A DNA stretch of 19,307 nt from Candidatus Pelagibacter sp. (GCA_028097645.1 JAOHEU010000013.1:1-19307), one strand, 5' to 3'. Numbered from the stretch's first letter, positions 8,194 through 17,209 are shown. A program made the numbers and translations. The notes: a model not told the origin generated them from the letters alone.

Positions 8194-8811
8194 TTATCTA
8201 GAGTAATATTCAATTACTAGATTAGGTTCCATAACGATTGGATATGGGACTTCTTCAAACTTAGGAGTTCTAACAAATTTAACTTTTTTGTTTTTCTCAT
8301 CCATTTGAATGTATTCTGGAGCTTCTCTCTCTTTATTTGCTAAAGCAATATCGATGATAGCAAGTTGTTTAGATTTATCTCTAATCTCAATTGTATCCTC
8401 TTCTTTAACTAAGTAGCTTCCAATATTAACTTTTTTACCGTTCACTCTTACGTGACCATGGTTAATTAATTGTCTAGCTGAGAAAATAGTGGTTGCAAAC
8501 TTTGCTCTGTAGATCACTGCATCTAATCTTCTCTCTAATAAACCAATTAAGTTTTCACCAGTGTCCCCTTTAAGCATAACAGCTTTTTTATAAATATTTC
8601 TAAATTGTCTTTCGTTAATATTACCATAGTAAGCTTTTAATTTTTGCTTAGCTTGTAACTGAATTCCATAATCTGACGGCTTACCTTGTCTTGATTGACC
8701 ATGCTGACCAGGTCCATAAGCTCTAGTATTGAAAGGACTCTTAGGTCTTCCCCATAGGTTAACCTTTAGTCTTCGATCTACTTTATGTTTAGAGTTTAAT
8801 CTTTTTGTCAT
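8194..8811 (-). CDS. rpsD: 30S ribosomal protein S4
   Basis: A 205-residue primary-assembly protein of the small subunit that binds 16S rRNA. The N-terminus [15 protein letters not shown] and the [17 protein letters not shown] block (33-49) are typical of alphaproteobacterial S4. The S4 RNA-binding domain runs from about residue 93 ([16 protein letters not shown]) through [22 protein letters not shown] (112-133). The zinc-binding cysteines found in some S4 proteins are absent, so this is the C-minus form. It stands apart from the alpha operon here: the neighbours are trmJ upstream and convergent grxD downstream. It appears to have its own promoter in the 40-bp gap and no obvious Shine-Dalgarno sequence. 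Confidence 0.97.
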   Translation of the reverse strand: MTKRLNSKHKVDRRLKVNLWGRPKSPFNTRAYGPGQHGQSRQGKPSDYGIQLQAKQKLKAYYGNINERQFRNIYKKAVMLKGDTGENLIGLLERRLDAVIYRAKFATTIFSARQLINHGHVRVNGKKVNIGSYLVKEEDTIEIRDKSKQLAIIDIALANKEREAPEYIQMDEKNKKVKFVRTPKFEEVPYPIVMEPNLVIEYYSR

Positions 8812-8823
8812 TTGATATTGGGG

Positions 8824-8851
8824 TTTATAAGCTTACAGACCATTTTGTCAA
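8824..8851 (-). promoter_or_regulatory. Sigma70-type promoter of rpsD
   Basis: On the minus strand there is a perfect TTGACA (-35, plus positions 8846-8851), a 16-bp spacer and TATAAA (-10, 8824-8829). The -35 box abuts the trmJ stop codon at 8852-8854. The -10 box ends 12 nt before the rpsD ATG, so the predicted transcript start is near 8817, giving a leader of about 6 nt without a Shine-Dalgarno site. This is the best promoter match in the window and suits a highly expressed ribosomal gene. Confidence 0.7.
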
Positions 8852-9565
8852 TCAACGTTTTTTGCCTAAACTAGCAAATACACTGGCCAATATACGTGTT
8901 TCTTTAGAAGATAGCTCCATTCTGTAGAAAATGTTTCTCAAGTTCTCTAGCATGATAGGCTTCTTTTCTTTAGGTTTGAAAAAGTTAATTTCGTCCAAGT
9001 TTTGAATACACAAGTTTGTCATCGAGTGAATTTCCTTTTTAGAAGCTGCTTTGACCTTTTTAGACTTTTTAAAATTAGAAGTCTTAGATTTTACGATACT
9101 TGAGACATATTGAGCAATAATAATTAGACTGTGAGATAAATTTAAAGATTTAAACTCAGGATTAGTTGGAATTTGCAAAGTATAGTTTGCATAACTTACT
9201 TCATTATTCGATAATCCTGATGCCTCAGATCCAAATAAAAAAGCTACTTTTTTAGTAAAATCAATTTTTTTTAGATCTTCTAATTGAATGTGTTTAATAT
9301 TTTTGTTTCTAAATCTTGCAGATGTTGCAATTACATAATCAATATTTTTTAATGCAGACTCCAGGTGATCAAATACTTTGCTTTTGTTAATGATATTTTT
9401 AGCACCAACTGATGTTGCTAAAATTTTATCGTTAGGAAAAATAGGCTTTGGATCGATAACGGATAACTTTTGAAAATTAAAATTCTTCATTCCTCTTGCG
9501 CATGCACCAATATTTTCTGATAGTTGAGGCTTATGTAAAATGAAAGTAATATTATTTGTTGACAT
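8852..9565 (-). CDS. trmJ: TrmJ-type tRNA (cytidine/uridine-2'-O)-methyltransferase, SPOUT family
   Basis: A 237-residue SPOUT (trefoil-knot) methyltransferase of TrmH group 1. The three SpoU motifs are clear: NIGACARGMKNF (18-29, with the conserved Asn and Arg), FGSEASGLSNNE (111-122) and IPTNPEFKSLNLSHS (132-146). The latter two build the S-adenosylmethionine-binding knot. E. coli TrmJ methylates the ribose of nucleotide 32 in the anticodon loop; the target here is inferred from family only. After the knot comes a lysine-rich stretch (159-177), then a C-terminal helical segment as in TrmJ. The ATG lies 17 bp after the cimA stop, so it is probably read through from the cimA-cysS unit. Related TrmL or LasT proteins are alternatives, but the size and motif 2-3 wording fit TrmJ best. 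Confidence 0.85.
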   Translation of the reverse strand: MSTNNITFILHKPQLSENIGACARGMKNFNFQKLSVIDPKPIFPNDKILATSVGAKNIINKSKVFDHLESALKNIDYVIATSARFRNKNIKHIQLEDLKKIDFTKKVAFLFGSEASGLSNNEVSYANYTLQIPTNPEFKSLNLSHSLIIIAQYVSSIVKSKTSNFKKSKKVKAASKKEIHSMTNLCIQNLDEINFFKPKEKKPIMLENLRNIFYRMELSSKETRILASVFASLGKKR

Positions 9566-9582
9566 TATTATTAATATAATAC

Positions 9583-11184
9583 CTACAAGCTAGCTGGAGC
9601 CTTATCTTTAAATAGTTTGTAATCTAAACTATCGACTAATGCTTTGAATGATGCATCAATTATATTTGGTGAAACTCCTATAGTGAACCAGTTTACACCT
9701 TTAGAGTCTGTACTTTCAATTGAAACTCGAGTTACCGCTTCAGTACCCGTATTTAAAATTCTTACTTTATAATCAACTAATTTTAAGTCTTTTAAATATT
9801 CAGAGTATTTTGCAAGTTTATTTACATTTTTTCTAATCGCGTTATCAAGTGCATTAACAGGTCCATTTCCTTGACCCTCACATAATATTTTTTGACCATC
9901 AACTTCTAATTGTGCTTTTGCAACTGAAATAATTTCACCGGTATTATCTTTTTTGACTGTTACATCATATTCATTAATTAAAATATATCTTGGAATATCA
10001 CCCATTAATCTTCTAGCTAATAATTCAAATGAAGCATCTGCTCCATCATAACTATAGCCAATAAATTCTCTGTCTTTAACTTCGCTCAAAAGTTTTTTAA
10101 TCTTTGGGTCATTTTTTTCAATCTGGATACCGATTGATTTTAATCTAGACATTATATTAGATTGACCAGCTTGATCTGAAACTACGATGTTTCTTGAATT
10201 GCCTACTTCTTCAGGGTCAATATGTTCGTATGTTTTTGGGTCCTTTTGAACTGCTGATACGTGCATGCCTCCTTTATGTGAAAAAGCAGAAGCACCCACA
10301 TAAGGTAAATGTTTATTCGGTTTTCTATTCAACAATTCATCTAATAATCTTGAGCACTGAGTTAAGTTTTTTAAGTTTTCTCGCTTAATATTTAATTCAA
10401 ATTTTTCACTAAAATCTTTTTTTAGAAATAAGGACGGGATCAAAGACATTAAATTTGCATTACCGCATCTCTCCCCTAGTCCATTAATAGTTCCTTGAAT
10501 TTGTCTAACTCCCGCTTGAACTGCAGCTAAACTATTTGCTACTGCATTTTCTGTATCATTATGAGCGTGGATCCCTAAATTTTCTCCAGGGATATGTTTT
10601 GTAATCTCAGATACAATTTTAGATACTTCGTGTGGAAGAGTTCCACCATTGGTGTCACATAAAACAATCCATCTAGCACCATGATCGTATGCAGCTTTTA
10701 AACACTTTAATGCATATTCAGGATTAGATTTATATCCATCAAAGAAATGTTCTGCATCAAACATAAATTCTTTACCTGAACCAACGATATGTTTTGCGCT
10801 CTCACTAATATTTTCTAAATTTTCTTCATTCGATATTCCAAGCGCTACATCAACTTGAAAATCCCAAGATTTTCCAAATAAGCAAACAGAAGAACTTTTT
10901 GAATTAATTAATGATGCTAACATTGGGTCATTTTCAGCACTATGTTCTGATTTTTTAGTCATTCCAAAGGCTGTGAGTTTTGCATTTTTAAAACCATGAT
11001 CTTTGTTAAAAAACTCAGTATCAGTTGGATTAGCTCCAGGCCAACCGCCTTCAATGTAATCTACCCCTAAATTATCTAGTGAATTTGATATTTTCTCTTT
11101 GTCATCAATTGAAAAATCAACCCCTTGAGTTTGAGCCCCATCTCTTAATGTAGTGTCAAAAATGTATAGCTTTTCTTTGCTCAT
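9583..11184 (-). CDS. cimA: (R)-citramalate synthase
   Basis: Condenses pyruvate and acetyl-CoA to citramalate, the threonine-independent entry to isoleucine synthesis. The 533-residue protein has a DRE-TIM barrel with DTTLRDGAQTQG (10-21), where R14-D15 are catalytic and D10 is a metal ligand. GIHAHND (204-210) gives the metal-binding His pair H206 and H208, and GTINGLGERCGNANL (231-245) follows. The C-terminal part from about residue 390 to the end matches the LeuA-type regulatory domain, so feedback by isoleucine is plausible. EGGWPGANPTD (45-55) and AEHFFDGY (144-151) are wording I associate with the long CimA family rather than isopropylmalate or homocitrate synthase. It overlaps the cysS stop by four bases (ATGA). 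The assignment among LeuA-like enzymes is good but by motif only. Confidence 0.9.
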   Translation of the reverse strand: MSKEKLYIFDTTLRDGAQTQGVDFSIDDKEKISNSLDNLGVDYIEGGWPGANPTDTEFFNKDHGFKNAKLTAFGMTKKSEHSAENDPMLASLINSKSSSVCLFGKSWDFQVDVALGISNEENLENISESAKHIVGSGKEFMFDAEHFFDGYKSNPEYALKCLKAAYDHGARWIVLCDTNGGTLPHEVSKIVSEITKHIPGENLGIHAHNDTENAVANSLAAVQAGVRQIQGTINGLGERCGNANLMSLIPSLFLKKDFSEKFELNIKRENLKNLTQCSRLLDELLNRKPNKHLPYVGASAFSHKGGMHVSAVQKDPKTYEHIDPEEVGNSRNIVVSDQAGQSNIMSRLKSIGIQIEKNDPKIKKLLSEVKDREFIGYSYDGADASFELLARRLMGDIPRYILINEYDVTVKKDNTGEIISVAKAQLEVDGQKILCEGQGNGPVNALDNAIRKNVNKLAKYSEYLKDLKLVDYKVRILNTGTEAVTRVSIESTDSKGVNWFTIGVSPNIIDASFKALVDSLDYKLFKDKAPASL

Positions 11185-12530
11185 TTAAATTTCCAAATTG
11201 TTTTACCATCTTTATCTTCTATTAAAACACCTTTGTCTAAAAGGTAGTCTCTAATATTATCAGCTTCTGCATAGTTTTTATCTGCCCGAGCTTTATTTCT
11301 AAGTTCTATCTTGTTTTCAATTTCTGTCTCTGAAATATCTATTTTCCCTTTTTTGTAATCTAGCCACTCTTCTTTAGTTTCTTGAAGCAAACCAATAAAA
11401 TTACATGCCGAATTAAATATTTGTTTATCGATATTGTTTCCTTTGTTCGCTTTATCATAAAGTTTATGTAAATTAGCAATGTAACCTGGAGTATTGATAT
11501 CATCATACAAAGGTTGAATAATTTCATCTTCAAAGTCTTGGTTGGAAGGTAAATAAGCATTATACCATTTATCAATTGTGTTCTGACAATCGTCTAATAA
11601 TTTATCATTCCAATCTAATGGTTGTTTATAGTGGGCACTGATCAAAGCTAATCTTAAAACTTGTCCGCTAACTTTACCTCTAAAATCTTTAATCTTTAAA
11701 ATGTTACCCTGAGATTTTGCCATTTTTTCATTCGACATAGTAATAAAGGCATTGTGAAGCCAATAATTGGCAAAAACCTTAGTATCATTTGCACATCTTG
11801 ATTGAGCAATTTCATTTTCATGATGTGGAAAAATTAAATCTATCCCGCCACCATGGATATCAAATTCATTTCCCAAAAATTTCTTAGACATTGCTGAGCA
11901 TTCTAAATGCCAGCCAGGTCTACCCTTCCCCCAAGGAGAGTCCCACGATGGCTCATTTTCTAAAGAAGGTTTCCACAACACAAAATCTTCTGAGTTTTTT
12001 TTGTTATCACTGACTTCAATTCTAGATCCTGCAATTAATTCCTCTAATTTCTTATTTGATAATTGGCCATAATCATCAAATTTTTTTACTTCAAAATAAA
12101 CATGTTTATTATTTTCATAAGCAAAACCTTTTTTAATTAACTCAGAGACCATCTCAATCATTAAATCAATATGCTCAGTTGCTTTGGGCTGTGCAGTTGG
12201 GATTTCACAATTTAGATAATTACAATCTTCACTAAAACTTTTAATTACAGTCTGTGTTAGATCTGAAATAGATATTTTTTTTTCATTTGATGATTTAATT
12301 ATTTTATCATCAACGTCAGTAATATTTCTTACATAAGTAACTGATGCATATTTGCTTTTAAGTATTTTAAAAAGAATATCAAAGATTACAATTGGTCTAG
12401 CATTTCCAATATGAGGGTCGTCATAAACAGTTGGCCCACAAACATACATGCCTATATTTTTTTCATCTATTGGAACAAATTTTTCTTTTTTGTTACTTAA
12501 ATTGTTCGTTAAAAAAATATCTTTATTCAT
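11181..12530 (-). CDS. cysS: Cysteinyl-tRNA synthetase
   Basis: A class Ia aminoacyl-tRNA synthetase of 449 residues that charges tRNA-Cys. The zinc ligands that select cysteine are present: C31 (MYVCGPTVYD), C211 (HLECSAMS), H236 and E240 (FPHHENEIAQS). The HIGH motif appears as PHIGNARP (39-46) and KMSKS as KMAKSQGN (269-276). RNITDVDDKI and GGGIDLIFPHHENE are also typical. The C-terminal anticodon-binding region ends with KARADKNYAEADNIRDYLL and a short DGKTIWK tail. It is slightly shorter than E. coli CysS (461), as expected of a compact genome. A 45-bp gap with a small palindrome precedes it, and cimA overlaps its end. A nine-T run at 12275-12283 inside the gene is in frame. Confidence 0.97.
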   Translation of the reverse strand: MNKDIFLTNNLSNKKEKFVPIDEKNIGMYVCGPTVYDDPHIGNARPIVIFDILFKILKSKYASVTYVRNITDVDDKIIKSSNEKKISISDLTQTVIKSFSEDCNYLNCEIPTAQPKATEHIDLMIEMVSELIKKGFAYENNKHVYFEVKKFDDYGQLSNKKLEELIAGSRIEVSDNKKNSEDFVLWKPSLENEPSWDSPWGKGRPGWHLECSAMSKKFLGNEFDIHGGGIDLIFPHHENEIAQSRCANDTKVFANYWLHNAFITMSNEKMAKSQGNILKIKDFRGKVSGQVLRLALISAHYKQPLDWNDKLLDDCQNTIDKWYNAYLPSNQDFEDEIIQPLYDDINTPGYIANLHKLYDKANKGNNIDKQIFNSACNFIGLLQETKEEWLDYKKGKIDISETEIENKIELRNKARADKNYAEADNIRDYLLDKGVLIEDKDGKTIWKFK

Positions 12531-12553
12531 AATTTTAGAAATATACTTAATTT

Positions 12554-12571
12554 ATAGATTTGTGAATCTAT
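12554..12571. repeat. Perfect 7-bp inverted repeat with 4-nt loop between nadE and cysS
   Basis: ATAGATT and AATCTAT flank the loop TGTG in the 45-bp gap between the nadE stop and the cysS start. It could form a small hairpin in the nadE-cysS transcript. No T tract follows on the minus strand, and the stem has one G:C pair, so it is a poor intrinsic terminator. It could be an operator-like palindrome or chance in AT-rich DNA. No T-box features are seen. Confidence 0.5.
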
Positions 12572-12575
12572 TTGA

Positions 12576-13313
12576 TTAGTTTGGAATTTTGCATACTGGA
12601 ATGGGCTCCATTTTATGCAAATTTTGTTTTCTTATCGTTTCGTATTTAGCTCTATTAACTGAGTTAGGATTGTCCATAGCCTCTTCTAATTCATGATATT
12701 TTAAACCCAGTTGACCTTCATCCGTTCGACCATCATCCCATAGACCATCTGTTGGAGCGGCTTCAATTATTTCATTTAAAATTCCGAGTTCTTTTCCAAT
12801 TTCCCAAACTTCGCTTTTGTTACAATCAGCTATTGGAGATATATCAACACCACCATCTCCATATTTTGTATAAAATCCAACACCAAAATCCTCTACTTTA
12901 TTACCTGTACCAACGACAATCCCTTTGTTTGCTGCAGCTACTTGGTAAAGGGTAGTCATTCTTAATCTTGCTCTAGAATTTGCCATTCCATGTTCGTTAT
13001 CAAAATTGGATAAGCTAGAAGAAAAAGCTGAGAACAATTCATCTAAATTTATTGTATGAGCTTCAACATTTTTAAATTTATTAACTAGCCACTCTTGATG
13101 TTTTAAACTTAAATCATGTTGTTGTGATTTTTGTTTAATAGGCATCGATAATACAATTGTTTTTAAACCAGTCATTGCACTTAAAGTACTTGAAACAGAA
13201 GAGTCTATTCCACCAGAAATTCCAATTACTAATGATTGCGCCTTACTTGGCATATTGTTTGCGTAATCTTTAATCCAATTAGATATAAAATTTACTTTTT
13301 CTGAAGCATTCAT
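12576..13313 (-). CDS. nadE: NAD+ synthetase, ammonia-dependent
   Basis: Amidates nicotinic acid adenine dinucleotide to NAD+, the last step of NAD synthesis. The 245-residue protein carries the ATP-pyrophosphatase P-loop GISGGIDSS (31-39), the MANSRARLRMTTLYQVA helix (108-124) that lines the substrate site, and GTGNKVEDFGVGFYTKYGDGGVD (133-155), whose acidic residues bind NaAD and Mg. PTDGLWDDGRTDEGQLG (about 187-203) is the mobile lid. There is no N-terminal glutaminase (nitrilase) domain, so it must use free ammonia or a separate glutaminase. It is somewhat shorter than the E. coli enzyme (275). Upstream, a weak promoter (TTGTAA, 17 bp, TATTTT on the minus strand) lies in the 39-bp gap to the DAHP synthase gene. 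Confidence 0.95.
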   Translation of the reverse strand: MNASEKVNFISNWIKDYANNMPSKAQSLVIGISGGIDSSVSSTLSAMTGLKTIVLSMPIKQKSQQHDLSLKHQEWLVNKFKNVEAHTINLDELFSAFSSSLSNFDNEHGMANSRARLRMTTLYQVAAANKGIVVGTGNKVEDFGVGFYTKYGDGGVDISPIADCNKSEVWEIGKELGILNEIIEAAPTDGLWDDGRTDEGQLGLKYHELEEAMDNPNSVNRAKYETIRKQNLHKMEPIPVCKIPN

Positions 13314-13352
13314 AATTATAAAATATTGTTAGTTGGTATCTTTTACAATGTT

Positions 13353-14732
13353 TTAAGATGCCGCTCTGTCTGCATTTTTAGAATATGAGCTATTCTTTTT
13401 AATCTCATCAGAAATTAAAAAAGCTAGTTCTAAAGCCTGATTTGCGTTAAGTCTTGGGTCGCAGTGAGTATGATATCTAGAGGATAAATCTCTCTCTGAT
13501 ATTTTTTGAGCTCCACCGATACATTCAGTTACATTTTGACCAGTCATTTCAATGTGCAATCCACCTGCATAACTGCCTTCACTTTGATGGCAAGCAAATA
13601 CATTTTTAACTTCTTTTAAAACACTATTAAATGGTCTTGTCTTAAATCCAGTAGCAGCTTTTATTGTGTTACCATGACAAGGATCACATGACCAAATTAC
13701 ATTTAAACCTTCTTTTTTAATTGCTCTGATTAATTTTGGTAAATGTTTTGAAACATTGTCAGCACCAAACCTTGAAATTAGAGTTATCTTACCTTTTTCA
13801 TTAGTTGGGTTAATTTTATTGCAAAGATTTATTAAATCTTCTGGTTTTAAAGTTGGTCCACATTTAATTCCTATTGGATTTTTAATCCCTCTACAAAATT
13901 CAACATGTCCACCATCAAGTTGTCTAGTTCTATCTCCAATCCAAACAAAGTGAGCTGAAGTATCATGATTTTCTCCTGTAGTAGAATCCGTTCTTGTCAT
14001 CGTTTCTTCAAAAGGTAATAATAATGCTTCGTGTGAAGTCCAGAAATTAACAGTTTTTAATCTTCTATTGAAATCTGAATTAATTCCACATGCATCCATA
14101 AATGCTAGTGCATCAGCAATTTTATCTTCTAAATCCTTAAATCTTTTAAGGGCTGGACTATTTTTAATAAATCCTAAGTTCCAATTATGAACATTTTTAA
14201 GATCTGCAAAACCACCATGACAAAAAGCTCTTATCAAATTTAATGTTGCAGCAGACTGAGAATAAGCTTTAAATAATCTTTTTGGATCAGGAACTCTTGA
14301 TTTTTCATTAAATTCCATTCCATTTATATTGTCACCTAAATAACTTGGAAGCTCTACTCCATCTTTAGACTCCATTGGTGAACTTCTAGGTTTTGAAAAT
14401 TGACCAGCTATTCTTCCAACTTTAACAACAGGAAGAGATGCTGAGTAAGTTAAAACTAATGACATTTGTAACATTAATTTAAATGTGTCTCTGATATTAT
14501 CTGGATTAAATTCTGCAAAACTTTCAGCACAATCTCCTCCTTGAAGTAAAAATGCTTTACCATCTACTACTTCTGCAAGTTGGTCTTTTAAATGTCTTGT
14601 CTCACCAGCAAATACTAAAGGGGGGAATGTTCCAATCTTATCCAACACCGTGTCCAATTCCTTTTTATTAGGATAATCAGGAATGTGTTTTACAGGATAT
14701 TTTCTCCAGCTATTTTTTTTCCAATTTTTCAT
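13353..14732 (-). CDS. 3-deoxy-7-phosphoheptulonate (DAHP) synthase, class II
   Basis: First enzyme of the shikimate pathway, joining phosphoenolpyruvate and erythrose 4-phosphate. This is the plant/actinobacterial class II type, unrelated in sequence to E. coli AroF/G/H. The start is the ATG at 14730-14732 ([10 protein letters not shown]), giving 459 residues; a TTG two codons upstream is in frame but less likely. The protein shows [15 protein letters not shown] with metal ligand C68, and [13 protein letters not shown] (PEP site). Further on come [35 protein letters not shown] (His metal ligand), [17 protein letters not shown] (Glu ligand) and CDPRLN (Asp ligand). All four metal ligands are thus present. 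There is no long N-terminal extension of the kind used for feedback control in Mycobacterium. An eight-T run at 14713-14720 is in frame. Called aroG or aroH in some genomes. Confidence 0.95.
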   Translation of the reverse strand: MKNWKKNSWRKYPVKHIPDYPNKKELDTVLDKIGTFPPLVFAGETRHLKDQLAEVVDGKAFLLQGGDCAESFAEFNPDNIRDTFKLMLQMSLVLTYSASLPVVKVGRIAGQFSKPRSSPMESKDGVELPSYLGDNINGMEFNEKSRVPDPKRLFKAYSQSAATLNLIRAFCHGGFADLKNVHNWNLGFIKNSPALKRFKDLEDKIADALAFMDACGINSDFNRRLKTVNFWTSHEALLLPFEETMTRTDSTTGENHDTSAHFVWIGDRTRQLDGGHVEFCRGIKNPIGIKCGPTLKPEDLINLCNKINPTNEKGKITLISRFGADNVSKHLPKLIRAIKKEGLNVIWSCDPCHGNTIKAATGFKTRPFNSVLKEVKNVFACHQSEGSYAGGLHIEMTGQNVTECIGGAQKISERDLSSRYHTHCDPRLNANQALELAFLISDEIKKNSSYSKNADRAAS

Positions 14733-14767
14733 ATTCAACCGGGGATTGTTTTAACAGAGTTTAGACT

Positions 14768-16588
14768 TTATTCAACTGTTACTGATTTAGCTAAGTTTCT
14801 TGGCTTATCTATATCATAACCTTTTTTAAGAGCTGAATAATAAGCAAGTTTTTGAAGTGGGATAGTTAAAAGAAATGGCAGTAAGTCGTCATTACTAGTT
14901 TCTACTTCAATTTTTTCCCAAATATTTTCAGATACAATTTCATCTTTACTTTTATTAGTAATTAATAAAACTTTAGCTCCTCTTGCTACTACTTCCTGCA
15001 TATTCGAAATAGTTTTTTTGTAATAGTTGTCTCTTGGAGCCAAAACTACCACAGGCATACCCTCTTCAATTAATGCTAACGGTCCATGCTTCATTTCACC
15101 CGCTGGATAACCTTCAGCGTGAACATAAGAAAGTTCTTTAAGTTTTAACGCGCCCTCTAATGCAATTGGATAAGAAAAACCTCTTCCTAAAAACATTGAT
15201 CCTTTAGCTTCATTAAATGTTGAAGCAATAGCTTGAACGTCATTATCTATTAATAAAGTTTCTTCAATTAATTTTGGTAAATTTTTCAGATCTTTAATCT
15301 TTTCTTGATAATCTTTATTTGCAATTTCTTTCCTTAATGATGATAATTTTAATGACAAAATATATAATACAAGTATTTGGCCCAAAAATGCCTTGGTTGA
15401 TGCAACTCCAATTTCAGGACCACAATGAATAGGCAATACAAAATTTGAGTCTCTTGCAATTGAGCTTTCAATTACATTAACAACAGCGCATGTTTTCATT
15501 TTATTTTTATTACATAAATCTAGTGCAGCATAAGTATCGGCTGTTTCACCTGATTGAGATACAAAAATATATAAAGTGTCATTTTTAAATCTATTTTTTC
15601 GGTATCTAAACTCTGATGCGATATCAATATTAACATCCAAGGTTGTTAATTCTTCAAACCAATACTTTGCCATTAAACAAGAATGGTAAGCAGTTCCGCA
15701 TCCAATCAGCATTATTGATTTGATTTCATCTATTTTCCAGGGAAAATTATAAATATTGATATCATTATTCATACTATCCACATATTCTTTGATACCTGTT
15801 TTTAAAGTTTGGGGCTGTTCTTCAATTTCTTTGGCCATAAAATGCTTGAAATCACCCTTATCGTAATTTTGTTGTTCGGTAGAAAGCTCTAAGACTTTTT
15901 TGTTAATTTTTATCCCATCTTCATTAAAAAAATTAATTTCATCTTTTTTAATAAAACAAAATTCACCATCTTCTAAATAAGTTATTTTATTGGTCATTGA
16001 TTTAAGTGCATAAGAATCTGATCCAAGATAATTTTCATTAGGGCCATACCCCACTGCTAAAGGAGAGCCACGTCTTGCCCCTATTATCATATCTGACATA
16101 TCTTTAAAAATTATTCCTAAGGCAAAACTTCCATGAAGTTGTTTTAACGTTTTTGTAATAGCCTCTAGTAATTCAGACGTTTTAAGATTTTCTGAAATAA
16201 GATGAACAATTACCTCTGTGTCTGTTTGAGATTTAAATTTATGTCCTTTGCTTAATAAATATTTCTTTAATAATGTTGAATTTTCAATAATTCCATTATG
16301 AACTACTGATACATTTTCTGATGAATGTGGGTGAGCATTAACACTATTTGGTACTCCATGTGTTGCCCATCTTACATGACCAATACCAATATTTCCTGAA
16401 AGATTTTTTAAATCAAAATTATTTTCTAAATTTTCTACCCTTCCTTCAGATTTAACTTCATTAATAAAGCCATCAGACAAAGTTGCAATCCCAGCAGAAT
16501 CGTATCCTCTATACTCTAATTTCTTAAGGGAATTAATAATACTACTTGATACTGACTTATTACTGGAGATCCCTATTATTCCACACAT
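14768..16588 (-). CDS. glmS: Glutamine--fructose-6-phosphate aminotransferase (isomerizing)
   Basis: Makes glucosamine-6-phosphate, the first committed step to UDP-GlcNAc, peptidoglycan and lipid A. The 606-residue protein starts MCGIIGI with the N-terminal nucleophile Cys2 after Met removal. The class II glutaminase domain covers about 1-240 (HVRWATHG 71-78, HNGIIEN 97-103, SQTDTEV 120-126). Two SIS sugar-isomerase domains follow: the first with GCGTAYHSC (296-304) and SQSGETADT (344-352), the second with GRGFSYPIALEGALKLKE and HAEGYPAGEMKHGP. The end DKPRNLAKSVTVE is the conserved C-terminal tail that closes the active site and ammonia channel. It follows the GlmU-like gene with a 3-bp gap, so the two UDP-GlcNAc steps are co-transcribed. 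No glmS-ribozyme-like leader fits in that gap. Confidence 0.97.
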   Translation of the reverse strand: MCGIIGISSNKSVSSSIINSLKKLEYRGYDSAGIATLSDGFINEVKSEGRVENLENNFDLKNLSGNIGIGHVRWATHGVPNSVNAHPHSSENVSVVHNGIIENSTLLKKYLLSKGHKFKSQTDTEVIVHLISENLKTSELLEAITKTLKQLHGSFALGIIFKDMSDMIIGARRGSPLAVGYGPNENYLGSDSYALKSMTNKITYLEDGEFCFIKKDEINFFNEDGIKINKKVLELSTEQQNYDKGDFKHFMAKEIEEQPQTLKTGIKEYVDSMNNDINIYNFPWKIDEIKSIMLIGCGTAYHSCLMAKYWFEELTTLDVNIDIASEFRYRKNRFKNDTLYIFVSQSGETADTYAALDLCNKNKMKTCAVVNVIESSIARDSNFVLPIHCGPEIGVASTKAFLGQILVLYILSLKLSSLRKEIANKDYQEKIKDLKNLPKLIEETLLIDNDVQAIASTFNEAKGSMFLGRGFSYPIALEGALKLKELSYVHAEGYPAGEMKHGPLALIEEGMPVVVLAPRDNYYKKTISNMQEVVARGAKVLLITNKSKDEIVSENIWEKIEVETSNDDLLPFLLTIPLQKLAYYSALKKGYDIDKPRNLAKSVTVE

Positions 16589-16591
16589 AAT

Positions 16592-17209
16592 TTATTTTCT
16601 TTTATAATTCTTAATTTCAGTTTGTATTGATCTTGTTAATGCTAACGATTTCTTTTTTACACTTTTAGTGATTACTGAACCTGCACCAATAATACTTTTC
16701 TCTTCTAATGTTAGTGGAGCAACTAGAGATGAATTTGATCCAACAAAAACTTTATCTTTAATTTTTGTCTTACTTTTTTTAACACCATCATAATTGCAAG
16801 TAATAGTTCCAGCACCTATATTAACAGACTTTCCAATATCACTATCTCCAATATAAGATAAATGATTTACTTTTGATTTTTTTCCAACTGTACTTTTTTT
16901 AATTTCCACAAAGTTTCCAATTTTTGAGCCTTCTTTTAAAATTGTATCAGGTCTTATTCGAGCATAAGGACCAACTTCGACTTTATCTTCTATTTTACAT
17001 GACTCTAAATGCGAAAATGATTTTATAACAACATTGCTACCAATTTTTACATTTTTTCCAATAACAACATAGGGTTCTATGATTACATTTTTCCCAATTT
17101 TAGTATCGTTAGAAAAAAAAATTGTTTCAGGTCCAAGCATTTTAACACCACTAGCTAAAAATCTATTACGAAGTTTATTTTGAATTTTTTGTATATTTAA
17201 TTCTTTCAT
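16592..17209 (-). CDS. Stand-alone GlmU C-terminal domain: glucosamine-1-phosphate N-acetyltransferase (left-handed beta-helix)
   Basis: A 205-residue protein equal to the second half of GlmU, which acetylates GlcN-1-P with acetyl-CoA. Residues 7-33 (IQKIQNKLRN..., GVKMLGPETIFFS) are the linker helix and first coil of GlmU. A hexapeptide-repeat beta-helix follows (IGKNVIIEP, VKIGSNV and so on). The active-site region is well kept: GPYARIRP (80-87), GNFVEIKK (98-105), NHLSYIGD with the catalytic His equivalent H116, NIGAGTITCNYDG (130-142) and VGSNSSLVAP (156-165). The C-terminal SIQTEIKNYKRK resembles the acetyl-CoA-contacting tail. The N-terminal uridylyltransferase (Rossmann) domain is absent: only 69 bp separate the ATG from divergent gph. 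A nine-A run at 17113-17121 is in frame, so a missed frameshift does not explain the short form. It is upstream of glmS in one unit. Confidence 0.9.
   Translation of the reverse strand: MKELNIQKIQNKLRNRFLASGVKMLGPETIFFSNDTKIGKNVIIEPYVVIGKNVKIGSNVVIKSFSHLESCKIEDKVEVGPYARIRPDTILKEGSKIGNFVEIKKSTVGKKSKVNHLSYIGDSDIGKSVNIGAGTITCNYDGVKKSKTKIKDKVFVGSNSSLVAPLTLEEKSIIGAGSVITKSVKKKSLALTRSIQTEIKNYKRK

Noticed and set aside
14733..14738. TTG start two codons upstream for the DAHP synthase gene
   Set aside because: The adjacent ATG gives the usual N-terminus, and no Shine-Dalgarno site favours the TTG.
14733..14767. glmS ribozyme, riboswitch or T-box in the short gaps around glmS, the DAHP synthase gene and cysS
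   Set aside because: The gaps are 3-45 bp, too short for these elements, and show none of their conserved blocks.
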